From Sulfurimonas sp. HSL-1656 (GTDB lineage: Bacteria; Campylobacterota; Campylobacteria; Campylobacterales; Sulfurimonadaceae), in NCBI RefSeq assembly GCF_039645585.1, contig NZ_CP147915.1, forward strand, positions 2,046,001 to 2,110,000: a stretch of DNA of 64,000 nucleotides. The letters run 5' to 3'. The position numbers and the translations under genes are program-made. The notes under the pieces were generated by a model. It saw nothing but the letters and a program-made list of their open reading frames with translations. It was not told the origin of the DNA and did no database searches. Shown here piece by piece: positions 18,464-26,290 of the stretch. Position 1 is the stretch's first letter. The number at the start of each line of letters is the position of its first letter.

Positions 18464-18596
18464 TGTCAAAGCCGAAACGGTCGTTAGCGTCTCAGGCGGC
18501 TCACCGGGGAATGGAATGTCCCGAAGGCGTCAGCCCTTTGTGCTTTCTTCTTCCCGGTTCGGCTTCTGCTTTACACAAGTAAAGAAGAAGGGGAAC
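18464..18596 (+). repeat. Intergenic repeat, copy A (about 133 bp, hairpin at 3' end)
   Basis: This gene-free stretch between convergent recG and the M16-like gene matches 39755-39887 without gaps; I count 111 of 133 identical bases by hand. Long invariant blocks are TCACCGGGGAATGGAAT and TTTCTTCTTCCCGGTTCGGC. The 3' end forms a hairpin CTTTAC-ACAA-GTAAAG inside a longer TTCTTC/GAAGAA stem. Short open frames across it are not protein-like. It could act as a bidirectional terminator or be a small mobile repeat. Confidence 0.75.
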
Positions 18597-18607
18597 GAAA
18601 AAGCCTT

Positions 18608-19903
18608 TTACTCCTCCGTCACAATCGCGAAGGTAAGCTTCTCGATCTCCCCATGCTTTTTGATGAAGGCATTGAGCGTGGCAAGGTCGAGCGTTTCGAT
18701 CTGCGCGAGTTCGCGGGTGGAAGCACCGATGCCCTCCCCCTTGTAGTACTCCAGGAAGGTGCGCGAAAGGCGCTGGGAGAGTGTCTCGACACGCAGCGGT
18801 TCGGAACCGAGCAGGAAGCGCTTCGCCTGATCGAGCTCCTCCTGGGTCACCCCCTTCTCGATGAACGTTTCGATCACTTCCCGCACCGTTTCTACCGCCT
18901 CTTTCTGCGAAGCGATCTTGGTCTGTAGGTACCCGAAGAAGTAGCTGCTCGAACGGGCGATATTGGCGCGGCAGTATGCAGAGTAGGCCAACCCGCGCTT
19001 GACACGGATCTCCTCCATCATCCGGCTGCCGAAGCCGCCGCTGCCAAGGATGAACATCGCCACGCGGCTGATGTAATGCTCGGGGTCGCTGACTTTCATC
19101 TCAAAAGGTGCGCCGAAATAGACGTAGGCCTGTTCCGTCTTGCGTTTGAGCAGCTCCGTCTTTGCGGCTGCGCTGGCCGGGTAGAACCCGAGGCGCTCCA
19201 GTGAACCCTTCGGCAGGTGCCCCAGCAGACGGCGCGCGGCATCAGCGGCGTCCGCCTTGGAAATATCCCCGCCGATCACCACGATGGCACGTGACGTCTG
19301 GAGATGATTTTCGACAAACGATTTGATCTGTTTGAGTTCCATGGCCTTGACACTCTCAACCGTCCCGGAAGCCGGGGTAGCCAGCGGTGTTCCGGCAAAA
19401 AGTGCCGCTTTGAGCTCGCGGTTGGCAACATAGTCAAAGTCACTCTCTTTGCGGCTGAGCGCACCGACAGAAGTCGTCTTCACCTTCTGCAGGGCTTCCT
19501 TACTGAGGTTGGGAGAAGTGAGCAGCTCTTCGAGCAGACCGACCGCTTCGCCGAACTCCTCTTTGAGCGACCCCATTTCAAAGACCATCGTCTCTGTCCC
19601 GGCATGCACGCTGAGATGGATGGCCCGGGCGTCGAGCGCCTCTGCAAAACCGACGGCGCCGCGCTTCTGCGTCCCTTCGTTGAGCATTGAAGCCGTCACC
19701 TTCGCCAGGCCCGCACCGGCGCCGTCCTCGATCGAACCGCTCTGACGGAAGACCAACTGCATGGAGACGATCGGAAGCCGAGGGTCCTGCTCAAATATCA
19801 TCGGCACCTCGATGCCGTTTACTTCTACCTGTTCCACCGTCGTTTCAGCCATTACAATCTGTCCTGTGAAAAAAATGAATATTAATAGCGCTTTGAGGCT
19901 CAC
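18608..19903 (-). CDS. M16 peptidase-like exported protein without the HxxEH zinc motif
   Basis: A 431-residue protein with a signal peptide (residues 1-19). It has the two M16 halves: the N-terminal domain (VSMQLVFRQSGSIED, MLNEGT) and the PF05193-type C-terminal half (SGGFGSRMMEEIRVKRGLAYSAYC). Active M16 enzymes have HxxEH after the Gly-rich turn. Here the matching stretch is GLAKVTASMLNEGT, with none of the three residues, so it should be the non-catalytic type, possibly pairing with an active subunit elsewhere. Its ATG overlaps the mqnC stop by 4 bases. The expected location is the periplasm. Confidence 0.85.
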   Translation of the reverse strand: MSLKALLIFIFFTGQIVMAETTVEQVEVNGIEVPMIFEQDPRLPIVSMQLVFRQSGSIEDGAGAGLAKVTASMLNEGTQKRGAVGFAEALDARAIHLSVHAGTETMVFEMGSLKEEFGEAVGLLEELLTSPNLSKEALQKVKTTSVGALSRKESDFDYVANRELKAALFAGTPLATPASGTVESVKAMELKQIKSFVENHLQTSRAIVVIGGDISKADAADAARRLLGHLPKGSLERLGFYPASAAAKTELLKRKTEQAYVYFGAPFEMKVSDPEHYISRVAMFILGSGGFGSRMMEEIRVKRGLAYSAYCRANIARSSSYFFGYLQTKIASQKEAVETVREVIETFIEKGVTQEELDQAKRFLLGSEPLRVETLSQRLSRTFLEYYKGEGIGASTRELAQIETLDLATLNAFIKKHGEIEKLTFAIVTEE

Positions 19904-20949
19904 GCAAAAAGCTCCAGGGTTTCATACGCCGTGTTCCGGATCGCCGGGGTCTCGCCGATGTCACGGATGAGACGGACCATTTCGTCTTTGGCCATGCGGA
20001 AACCCGCCCCCGCACTGCGGACGACGTTCTCTTCCATCATCGTCGATCCCAGGTCGTTCGCACCGAACTGCAGTGCCATCTGCCCGATATAAGGTCCCTG
20101 GGTCACCCAGGAACTCTGCAGATTCGGGACATTGTCCAGGAAGAGGCGTGATACCGCCAGCAGGCGGAGATACCGGTTCGCCGAATGCTTTTTCATATCG
20201 GGGAACTCCGCCAGCAGCTTCGTATTCTCCCCCTGGAACGACCACATGATAAAGGCGCGGAAACCGCCCGTCTCGTCCTGAAGGCGGCGGACCATCTCCC
20301 AATGCTCGACGATCTCTTCGTCCGTCTCCATCGTGCCGTACATCATCGTCGCCGTGGACTTGATGCCGAGCTTGTGCGCCTTGCGGTGGATATCGATCCA
20401 GACGTCGGCATCGATCTTGCGCGGTGCGATGATGTCGCGGACGCGGTCGTTGAGGATCTCCGCCCCTGCACCGGGAATGGAAGAGAGCCCCTTTGCCTTG
20501 AGACGGGTCAGCACCTCCTCGACGCTGATACGCGACACCTTGGCGATAAAGTCGATCTCGATGGCTGAAAATCCGTGAATGGTGATCTGCGGATATTTCG
20601 TATGGATATGCTCGACAAGATCCTCATACCATTCGATCTTCAGTTTCGGGTGGACGCCGCCCTGGAAAAGGATCTGCGTTCCGCCGATTTCCAGCAGCTC
20701 TTCGATCTTGGCATCAATCTCGTCGTAGGTGAGGACATACGCATCTTCATCCTTCTCATGACGGTAGAAGGCGCAGAATTTGCAGTCGACCCAGCAGATG
20801 TTCGTATAGTTGATATTGCGGTCGACGACGAAGGTCGTCACCCCTTTGGGATGCAGCTCCTTTTTACGGGCAGTTGCAAGCTTTCCGAGGGTTTTGAGAT
20901 CGGCATTGCGGATCAGATCAACCGCTTCTTCTTTTGTGAGTCTGCTCAT
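19900..20949 (-). CDS. mqnC: Cyclic dehypoxanthine futalosine synthase (radical SAM, menaquinone pathway)
   Basis: A 349-residue radical SAM enzyme. The iron-sulfur motif is CWVDCKFC (CX3CX2C) after NYTNI, followed by AFYRHEKDEDAY, as in MqnC. It cyclises dehypoxanthine futalosine in the futalosine route to menaquinone, the only menaquinone route of Campylobacterota. Later motifs are QGGVHPKL, GLSSIPGAGAEIL and STATMMYGTMET, all typical of MqnC rather than MqnE. It is first of a two-gene unit with the M16-like gene. A possible -10 TATACT lies about 40 bases upstream. Confidence 0.93.
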   Translation of the reverse strand: MSRLTKEEAVDLIRNADLKTLGKLATARKKELHPKGVTTFVVDRNINYTNICWVDCKFCAFYRHEKDEDAYVLTYDEIDAKIEELLEIGGTQILFQGGVHPKLKIEWYEDLVEHIHTKYPQITIHGFSAIEIDFIAKVSRISVEEVLTRLKAKGLSSIPGAGAEILNDRVRDIIAPRKIDADVWIDIHRKAHKLGIKSTATMMYGTMETDEEIVEHWEMVRRLQDETGGFRAFIMWSFQGENTKLLAEFPDMKKHSANRYLRLLAVSRLFLDNVPNLQSSWVTQGPYIGQMALQFGANDLGSTMMEENVVRSAGAGFRMAKDEMVRLIRDIGETPAIRNTAYETLELFA

Positions 20950-21010
20950 GATGGTTCCATTCTCTCGTACGTTTTTTCCTTGGGCGCAGTATAACCGCCC
21001 CAGGATTCAG

Positions 21011-21036
21011 TTCCGCCCCCGGCTCCGGAGGCGGAA
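21011..21036. terminator. Strong GC-rich hairpin downstream of nusB
   Basis: A 10-bp stem (TTCCGCCCCC with GGAGGCGGAA, one G-U pair on the minus-strand RNA) with a 6-base loop. It lies 36 bases after the nusB stop on the minus strand and about 60 bases before mqnC. There is no clear U-tract after it, so termination is uncertain; it may only isolate mqnC from the nusB operon. Confidence 0.4.
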
Positions 21037-21071
21037 AACTTTAAAAAGATTGTTTTAAGCGCGGGCGGGAC

Positions 21072-21479
21072 TTAGGAAGCGGCTTTTTCTCTGGCGATCG
21101 CATCGAGCACGCCGTTGATGAATTTGGGAGACTGCTCCGTACCGAACGCTTTGGCGACTTCGATCGCCTCGTTGATCACGACGGCGGAGTCCAGGTCGCT
21201 GTAGAGCGTCTCATAGGCACCCAGGCGGAGTGTCGCACGCTCGATGGAGCCGAGGCGGTCAAAATCCCACTCTTTAAGGTGTTTGACAATCGCCGTGTCC
21301 ACCTCTTCGAGATGGGCCATCACCCCGTCAAAAAGCGTCAGTGCGAAATCCTTCTGCTTGTTGCGGATCTTTTTCTCCTCGAGGATCTCGTCGGTGTGAT
21401 CGGCAATCGCCCCGTTTCCAAGGTCATAGGCATACAGCAGACTGACGACGGCCATACGGGCGTGGTGACGTGTCGCCAT
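21072..21479 (-). CDS. nusB: Transcription antitermination factor NusB
   Basis: A 135-residue all-helical RNA-binding protein of rRNA antitermination. The family pattern is clear: RHHARMAVVSLLYAYDLG at the start, and SIERATLRLGAYETLY, VVINEAIEVAKAFGTEQSPKFINGVLDAI at the end. The last bases of ribH overlap its ATG by one base. The order kdsA-ribH-nusB is conserved in Campylobacter and Helicobacter relatives. Confidence 0.96.
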   Translation of the reverse strand: MATRHHARMAVVSLLYAYDLGNGAIADHTDEILEEKKIRNKQKDFALTLFDGVMAHLEEVDTAIVKHLKEWDFDRLGSIERATLRLGAYETLYSDLDSAVVINEAIEVAKAFGTEQSPKFINGVLDAIAREKAAS

Positions 21480-21949
21480 TACGCTTCGATCTCCGCGTAG
21501 AGGTTGAGCATTTCGATGACCGTCGTCATGGCTTCGAAACCTTTGTTCCCCGCCTTCGTACCGGCACGTTCGATCGCCTGTTCGATGGTATCGGTCGTCA
21601 GCAGACCGAAGGCGACCGGTTTGGCGTATTTCAGTGACACCGTCGCAATCCCTTTGGTTGCTTCCGCCGAGACATAATCAAAGTGCGGTGTGGCGCCGCG
21701 GATGACGGCACCGAGCGCACAGACGGCGTCGTACCGGCCGCTGGCGAGCAGGCGTTCCGTTGCCATCGGCAGTTCAAACGCGCCCGGGACCAGGACGAGG
21801 TCCAGCTCCGCTTCGTCGCCGCCGTGGCGGGCATAGGCATCTTTCGCCCCTTCGACCAGGCGGTCCGTGATGAGATGGTTGAAACGTGCCGCGATAATGG
21901 CGACTTTCTTGCCCGGACGTACCTGCAGATTTCCTTCGATGATTTTCAT
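21479..21949 (-). CDS. ribH: 6,7-dimethyl-8-ribityllumazine synthase
   Basis: A 156-residue enzyme that forms the penultimate intermediate of riboflavin. Motifs are [43 protein letters not shown] (with the catalytic His of the family), and [24 protein letters not shown]. It should assemble into the usual pentamer or icosahedral shell. It lies 40 bases after kdsA and overlaps nusB by one base. Confidence 0.97.
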   Translation of the reverse strand: MKIIEGNLQVRPGKKVAIIAARFNHLITDRLVEGAKDAYARHGGDEAELDLVLVPGAFELPMATERLLASGRYDAVCALGAVIRGATPHFDYVSAEATKGIATVSLKYAKPVAFGLLTTDTIEQAIERAGTKAGNKGFEAMTTVIEMLNLYAEIEA

Positions 21950-21989
21950 CTTTCATTCTCCTTCATTTACTGTAAATATCCCGTCGGGC

Positions 21990-22787
21990 CTAACGGCTGC
22001 AGGCCTCGATCGCCAGCAGACTCTCCGTCAGCTGTTTCAGGCCCTCGAGCGTAATCATATTGGGACCGTCGCTCAGGGCACAAGAGGGGTCGAAATGGGT
22101 TTCGAAAAAGAACCCGTCGACACCGACGGCCGCGGCCGCCTTCGCCAGGTACGGCACCATCGAACTGTCGCCGCCGGTCTTGCCGCCGCCGCTGCCGGGC
22201 ATCTGGACCGAATGCGTCGCATCAAAGACGACGGGCGCGAATTCGCGCATGATGACCGGTGAACGCATGTCGACGACAAGGTTGCCGTATCCGAAACTCG
22301 AACCGCGTTCGGTGAGAAGGACCTTGTGCTTTTGCGCATTCTCGTAACTCACCTCATCGCAGCCGCGGGTTTTGAGGACTTTGAGCACCGAATAGCGCAT
22401 ATCCGAGGGGTTCATGAACTGCCCCTTCTTGATGTTGACGATCCGGTCCGTATTGGCTGCGGCCACGAGCAGATCGGTCTGGCGGCAGAGGAAAGCGGGG
22501 ATCTGGATGATATCGGCCACTTCCGCCGTCGGTGCCACCTGATACGATTCGTGCACGTCGGTGACGATCTTGTAGCCGAAGGTATCTTTTACCTTCTGCA
22601 GGAGACGAAGTCCCTCCTCGAGCCCCGGTCCGCGGTAGCTTTCAAGCGAGGTACGGTTCGCCTTGTCAAAGCTCGCCTTGAAGTAGAAGTCGAAGCGTGC
22701 ATCCTCATGATAGGGCTGCAGCGCCTCGGCGATGCGGAAAAGCGATGCTTCGCTTTCGATAACGCAGGGGCCCGACATCAAAATCAT
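21990..22787 (-). CDS. kdsA: 2-dehydro-3-deoxyphosphooctonate aldolase (KDO-8-phosphate synthase)
   Basis: A 265-residue cytosolic enzyme condensing arabinose-5-phosphate with PEP for lipopolysaccharide KDO. Family motifs are SGPCVIES at the start, [42 protein letters not shown], and [11 protein letters not shown]. The ATG lies within the end of the small upstream membrane protein gene (ATGA overlap). Length is normal. Confidence 0.97.
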   Translation of the reverse strand: MILMSGPCVIESEASLFRIAEALQPYHEDARFDFYFKASFDKANRTSLESYRGPGLEEGLRLLQKVKDTFGYKIVTDVHESYQVAPTAEVADIIQIPAFLCRQTDLLVAAANTDRIVNIKKGQFMNPSDMRYSVLKVLKTRGCDEVSYENAQKHKVLLTERGSSFGYGNLVVDMRSPVIMREFAPVVFDATHSVQMPGSGGGKTGGDSSMVPYLAKAAAAVGVDGFFFETHFDPSCALSDGPNMITLEGLKQLTESLLAIEACSR

Positions 22788-23074
22788 TCTGTTGCACTCC
22801 CGTTCCCGTCGAACATCTCTTGCGCTTCGACAGGCCGCATCTGCGGGGTGACCACCCGCTCTTTGTACTTGCTGTTGCCGACGGCCTCGTCAAAGTCGTC
22901 GACTGCCTGTTCACGGAATTCCGTCAACGAATGCCCCGTTTCGTGCGAATAGATAATATAGCCCAAAACAACGAGGATCAGGATCATCGTTTTCTTTGCG
23001 TTGATCTGCCACTGCATGTACGCCAGAATCAACAGGACGACGATGGTCGCCGGATAAAGCCATGATTCATCCAT
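22784..23074 (-). CDS. Small membrane protein, unknown function
   Basis: A 96-residue protein with two adjacent hydrophobic segments (residues 6-22 and 28-44) and a charged C-terminal tail. GGAG lies 5 bases before the ATG. Its stop overlaps the kdsA start by 4 bases, making it the first gene of the kdsA-ribH-nusB unit. No family was recognised; it is probably inner-membrane with the tail in the cytosol. Confidence 0.72.
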   Translation of the reverse strand: MDESWLYPATIVVLLILAYMQWQINAKKTMILILVVLGYIIYSHETGHSLTEFREQAVDDFDEAVGNSKYKERVVTPQMRPVEAQEMFDGNGSATE

Positions 23075-23121
23075 GATTTCTCCTTTCGCGTGTCACGGCC
23101 GAGCCGCCGAAAATAAATAGG

Positions 23122-23127
23122 ATTATA
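23122..23127 (-). promoter_or_regulatory. -10 box for the kdsA operon
   Basis: TATAAT on the minus strand, about 48 bases before the first gene of the unit, in the only non-coding stretch between the TerB-DnaJ gene and this operon. No clear -35 is seen, as is usual in Campylobacterota. Confidence 0.45.
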
Positions 23128-23178
23128 CCAGAGGTTGTTAACAAACCCGGCATCGTGTTGCCGTAACAGACCCCATCT

Positions 23179-23925
23179 CTAGCGGGAGGCCTTGATCGTT
23201 TCATAGGCAGCATTGATCTGCTGCATCTTCTGCGTTGCTTCCGCCATATACGCCTCGTCCGCGCCTTTGGCTTTCATGAGATCGGGGTGGTACTGTTTCA
23301 CCAGCGCACGGTACTTTTTCTTGATGCTCTCCATCGATTCACCCTCTGCTGCGCCCAGCAGGGCATAGGCCTCTTTCAGTCCGGTACGGGTCGGGCCCGT
23401 TTTGTAGATCTGCGCGAACTGCGCCATGATCGTCTCGACCTGCTCCGGCGCAATCTTCAGAAAGGCCGCAATCTTGATCAGCAGATTCTCTTCGCTGTGG
23501 CTGAGCTCGCCGTCGACGAAGGCAAGATTGACGAGGAAAGAGAACATCCCGAGCCGCTGCTGCGGATGGTGCACCGTAGCATAGGCGAGCCGCTGTGCGA
23601 TCGCATCGGCATTGAAGCGCTGCTCCTTTTCACGGTTGAATATCGCTTTGAGTTCCTCGCGAACCGCTTCGGCATTTGGAAAAGTGTTGGCGATATCCGT
23701 AAAGGTGTTACCGACCAGTTCCGCCTCAAGGGTATCGACCCGCCCATCGGCCTTGGCCACCTTCGCCATCAGCGCGACAAAAAGCCCCAGCTCGGAGTTA
23801 CGCAGCGCCTCGGAATGCAGGGGAGCATGCCCCGCCGCGTTCGTGCGGTACTGATAGCGACCGTAACTACGGAAAACCCACATCAAGAAGAGGCCGACAC
23901 CCAGGTAAAAGATCAGTGATCCCAA
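23179..23925 (-). CDS. TerB-like plus J-domain membrane-anchored co-chaperone (DjlA-like)
   Basis: A 248-residue protein. An N-terminal membrane segment (residues 3-17) is followed by a TerB-like helical domain (about 45-160, with AKADGRVDTLEAELV and AFVDGELSHSEENLL, two acidic loops of the kind that may bind metal). The C-terminal J domain (about 180-248) carries the HPD motif in QYHPDLM. This is the layout of DjlA, which stimulates DnaK at the inner membrane. It overlaps the upstream gene by 13 bases. Confidence 0.88.
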   Translation of the reverse strand: MGSLIFYLGVGLFLMWVFRSYGRYQYRTNAAGHAPLHSEALRNSELGLFVALMAKVAKADGRVDTLEAELVGNTFTDIANTFPNAEAVREELKAIFNREKEQRFNADAIAQRLAYATVHHPQQRLGMFSFLVNLAFVDGELSHSEENLLIKIAAFLKIAPEQVETIMAQFAQIYKTGPTRTGLKEAYALLGAAEGESMESIKKKYRALVKQYHPDLMKAKGADEAYMAEATQKMQQINAAYETIKASR

Positions 23926-24404
23926 CGCGCTTCCTCCGTATCGATTTCAATGGAAACGATCCGCTCACACGGCACGATGAGCGTTTTTTCAGGTGCAGTG
24001 ACTACAAAAAACCATCGGTTCCCCGCCATCAGCTCCGCATCGTATTCACCGGTCCGTTTGACATCGTCCACGTCCAACCGGCGCAGGACCACCCCGGTGC
24101 TGAACCCCTGCCGGTAATCATCGTCCGCCGTGTCCAAATCCGCAAACTCCACCCGGTCGGCCGTGCGGATCAGCCGGTAGCGGTTTCGGCGGGCCCAACC
24201 GCGTACGGCGAACCAGAGCGCCCCCATGCCTGAAAGGGCCGCGGCCCCTGCCACCGTGGAAAGCACAAAGCACAGGAGCGTGACGAACAGCGTCAACGCT
24301 CCCCACATAATCAGGGCCGCTTCATCGGTCTTTTCAAACGCGATTACGCGAAACGCCAGCGAGAGCGTCCGCAGATACTGCAGCCACGCCAGAACCCTAC
24401 TCAC
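23913..24404 (-). CDS. Membrane protein with two N-terminal spans, unknown function
   Basis: A protein of about 163 residues. Two hydrophobic segments (about residues 29-45 and 48-63 from the proposed start) are followed by a soluble domain rich in beta strands (RYRLIRTADRVEF, RWFFVVTAPEKTLIVPCERIVSIEI). The start is uncertain: I chose a GTG at 24404, which overlaps the phosphoribosyltransferase stop by 8 bases; the longer open frame upstream is only a shadow of that gene. No ribosome site is clear. It overlaps the TerB-DnaJ gene by 13 bases. No family was recognised. Confidence 0.6.
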   Translation of the reverse strand: MSRVLAWLQYLRTLSLAFRVIAFEKTDEAALIMWGALTLFVTLLCFVLSTVAGAAALSGMGALWFAVRGWARRNRYRLIRTADRVEFADLDTADDDYRQGFSTGVVLRRLDVDDVKRTGEYDAELMAGNRWFFVVTAPEKTLIVPCERIVSIEIDTEEARWDH

Positions 24405-24837
24405 TGAAACGGTCCCAGAAGAACTCGATCCACTCCGTCGCTTCCCGGCAGGTGAAGTCGGGCTGTTCACAGGCGGCGGGTTTATACCACGGTGCAGCAC
24501 ATTTGATCGTGCTGACGGGGAAGCGTTCCTGCAGATACGCTTTGACCTGCTGCAGCGTTTTGCCCGAATCAACAATATCGTCGACGATCAGGATGCGCTG
24601 GGCCGCCTCCTCGGGACAATCCCCCTCGATGGTGACTCCTTCACGCTGGGAATCATCGTCGTATGACGCCACCCGCAGCAGGGCGATGTTCCGAACATCC
24701 AGACCATAGCCGAGCAGTTGCGCCCCCATCATGCCGCCGCGGGCAAGCGCCACGATCAGATCCGGTGCATACGCGCGACACTCCGGCAGCAGGGAACGCA
24801 TATCCGCCTCGAAAGCCTCATAGCTGTAATAATACAT
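24397..24837 (-). CDS. Phosphoribosyltransferase, purine-salvage type
   Basis: A 146-residue class I phosphoribosyltransferase. The PRPP loop is ILIVDDIVDSGKTL, preceded by a flexible-loop region (ASYDDDSQREG) and a substrate-side motif LIVALARGGMMGA. The size and the C-terminal WIEFFWDRF (like WVVFPWE) match xanthine/hypoxanthine-guanine type enzymes. It would convert a free purine base and PRPP to the nucleotide. It is the first gene of a three-gene minus unit, with a -10 box 6 bases before its ATG. Confidence 0.85.
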   Translation of the reverse strand: MYYYSYEAFEADMRSLLPECRAYAPDLIVALARGGMMGAQLLGYGLDVRNIALLRVASYDDDSQREGVTIEGDCPEEAAQRILIVDDIVDSGKTLQQVKAYLQERFPVSTIKCAAPWYKPAACEQPDFTCREATEWIEFFWDRFSE

Positions 24838-24843
24838 GGCCGC

Positions 24844-24849
24844 ATTATA
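24844..24849 (-). promoter_or_regulatory. -10 box directly before the phosphoribosyltransferase start codon
   Basis: A perfect TATAAT on the minus strand separated from the ATG by only 6 bases (GCGGCC). There is no ribosome site in between. It predicts a transcript starting at or next to the start codon. Confidence 0.5.
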
Positions 24850-24904
24850 CCACTAAAGCCCCCCTTTACCCTTCCGTTGATACCATGACACAAAAGGGAG
24901 TTTC

Positions 24905-25852
24905 ATGCGTTTGAACTTACTGACTCTGCTGTTTGCCACTATCATGTTTTCAGGCTGCCTCACGCCACAGACCCCTGAAGTCCCTGGCTGGGTCGAGCAT
25001 CCTCCGGCTCCGACGACGACAGAACTGTACGGCGTCTCGGTGGCCAAAAGCAAAGAGGAGGCGTTTCTTTCCGCCATCGGCAATATTGCGGCAACGATGC
25101 TCAAAGGCGCCCAGCTCCCCCTCGGTCGGCACATCCGCGACGTCAACGAGCGCCAAGCGATTACAAAGGCAATGGAGCAGGCCCTTCAGGAGATCGACTA
25201 TCCCGACGTCGTCCTCAAGCAGGAGGCGGAAATGGGCGAGGAGTACGCGGTCTTGATCACGATGCCGCGGGCCGTATTCGCGGCACAGATCGATGCCCGG
25301 CTGAGAGCGCACCGCCAGACGCTCGAACAGCAGGCCAAGAGCGATGAATACGCCCCCCTCTTCCAGAAACTGGGGAAACTGGGGGCCACGCATGAGGAGA
25401 AACCGATGCTGCTCGCAGAGATGTTCCTCCTCGAAACGGCCGATCCCGGCAGCGATACGAAACCCTATCATGCTTTTGCCGAGCAGATGGATTCAGCTTA
25501 TAACACCCTCAAATTCGGCGTCGCCGTCAATGTGATCAGCGATGCGGAAGGCATCGTCTACGTCGATACCATGGAGAAGGCCCTTCGTGCCGAGGGGATG
25601 CTGCCGACCGGCAACCGCATCGGCCTGCTCCTGATGCATGCCGACAGTCAGCAGGAACGGCGAAACGGGCTTTTCCACGTCACCGTGCGGCTTCGGCTGG
25701 AATCTGTTGCCAAAGGGGAGCGGCTCGCCCAGAACGAGCTGTTCCTTGAAGCCGTGTCATCCCACAGCTTCGCAGACGCCAGACGACAGACGGCAGAGGG
25801 GTTGAAAAAGCGCATCCGGGATGAGGGTATCTTCCATACGCTCGGTTTCTGA
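24905..25852 (+). CDS. LPP20-family lipoprotein-like protein
   Basis: A 315-residue predicted lipoprotein: signal peptide with lipobox FSGC, lipid-bearing Cys18. The first mature part, PGWVEHPP then LYGVSVAKSKEEAFLSAIGNIAATM, matches the LPP20 outer-membrane lipoprotein family common in Campylobacterota. A second half (about residues 210-315, LRAEGMLPTGNRIGLLLM and AEGLKKRIRDEGIF) is less familiar. AAGGGAG lies 5 bases before the ATG. It is a single gene divergent from the phosphoribosyltransferase and converges on the next small gene. Confidence 0.78.
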   Translation: MRLNLLTLLFATIMFSGCLTPQTPEVPGWVEHPPAPTTTELYGVSVAKSKEEAFLSAIGNIAATMLKGAQLPLGRHIRDVNERQAITKAMEQALQEIDYPDVVLKQEAEMGEEYAVLITMPRAVFAAQIDARLRAHRQTLEQQAKSDEYAPLFQKLGKLGATHEEKPMLLAEMFLLETADPGSDTKPYHAFAEQMDSAYNTLKFGVAVNVISDAEGIVYVDTMEKALRAEGMLPTGNRIGLLLMHADSQQERRNGLFHVTVRLRLESVAKGERLAQNELFLEAVSSHSFADARRQTAEGLKKRIRDEGIFHTLGF

Positions 25853-25872
25853 TACTTCGTCCGACGGATATC

Positions 25873-26277
25873 TTACTCCTGCGCATACCCGTTATCCCGA
25901 ACGGGTTCCTGCGCCTTGATACGCCTCAGCGCCTCCGTGTCGCCGCTGTCCCTTGCCGCATTCAGGGCTCTGCGCCATTCACGCCGGGCCTCGATATAGG
26001 CAACCCGTGCGCGTTGACGCTCGATGCGCTGCTCGGAAGCGACAAGACGGTTATAGGCTTTCTGCTCATCGGAAAGTGCAGGCACCTCAGGAGGTAAAGC
26101 CGTCATCACCTCTCCATCCGAGGGAGCCTCTACCGCCGGAACGGGTTTCACCGCCATTTCCAGCATGGTCGGCACACTCAGTACCCCGTCAACCGGTCGG
26201 TTCGGATGCCCCTCCATCCTCCCCGCGGCCAAAAAGGCAAGTGCCATTACCCCCGTCCCGAGAATGATCCACCGCAT
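25873..26277 (-). CDS. Small exported or membrane-anchored coiled-coil protein, unknown function
   Basis: A 134-residue protein with an N-terminal hydrophobic segment (residues 3-18), a Pro/Ala-rich spacer, and a basic/acidic helical region (ASEQRIERQRARVAYIEARRE) likely to form a coiled coil. It starts 13 bases after the stop of the PPC lipoprotein gene and probably shares its transcript. No family was recognised. Confidence 0.6.
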   Translation of the reverse strand: MRWIILGTGVMALAFLAAGRMEGHPNRPVDGVLSVPTMLEMAVKPVPAVEAPSDGEVMTALPPEVPALSDEQKAYNRLVASEQRIERQRARVAYIEARREWRRALNAARDSGDTEALRRIKAQEPVRDNGYAQE

Positions 26278-26290
26278 CGCTCATACCTGC

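Noticed and set aside
23913-24575. Long start of the two-span membrane protein at 24575
   Set aside because: The first 57 codons are antisense-free but overlap the phosphoribosyltransferase coding sequence in another frame and read as Arg/Ser/Pro-rich shadow; the start was moved to a GTG at 24404.
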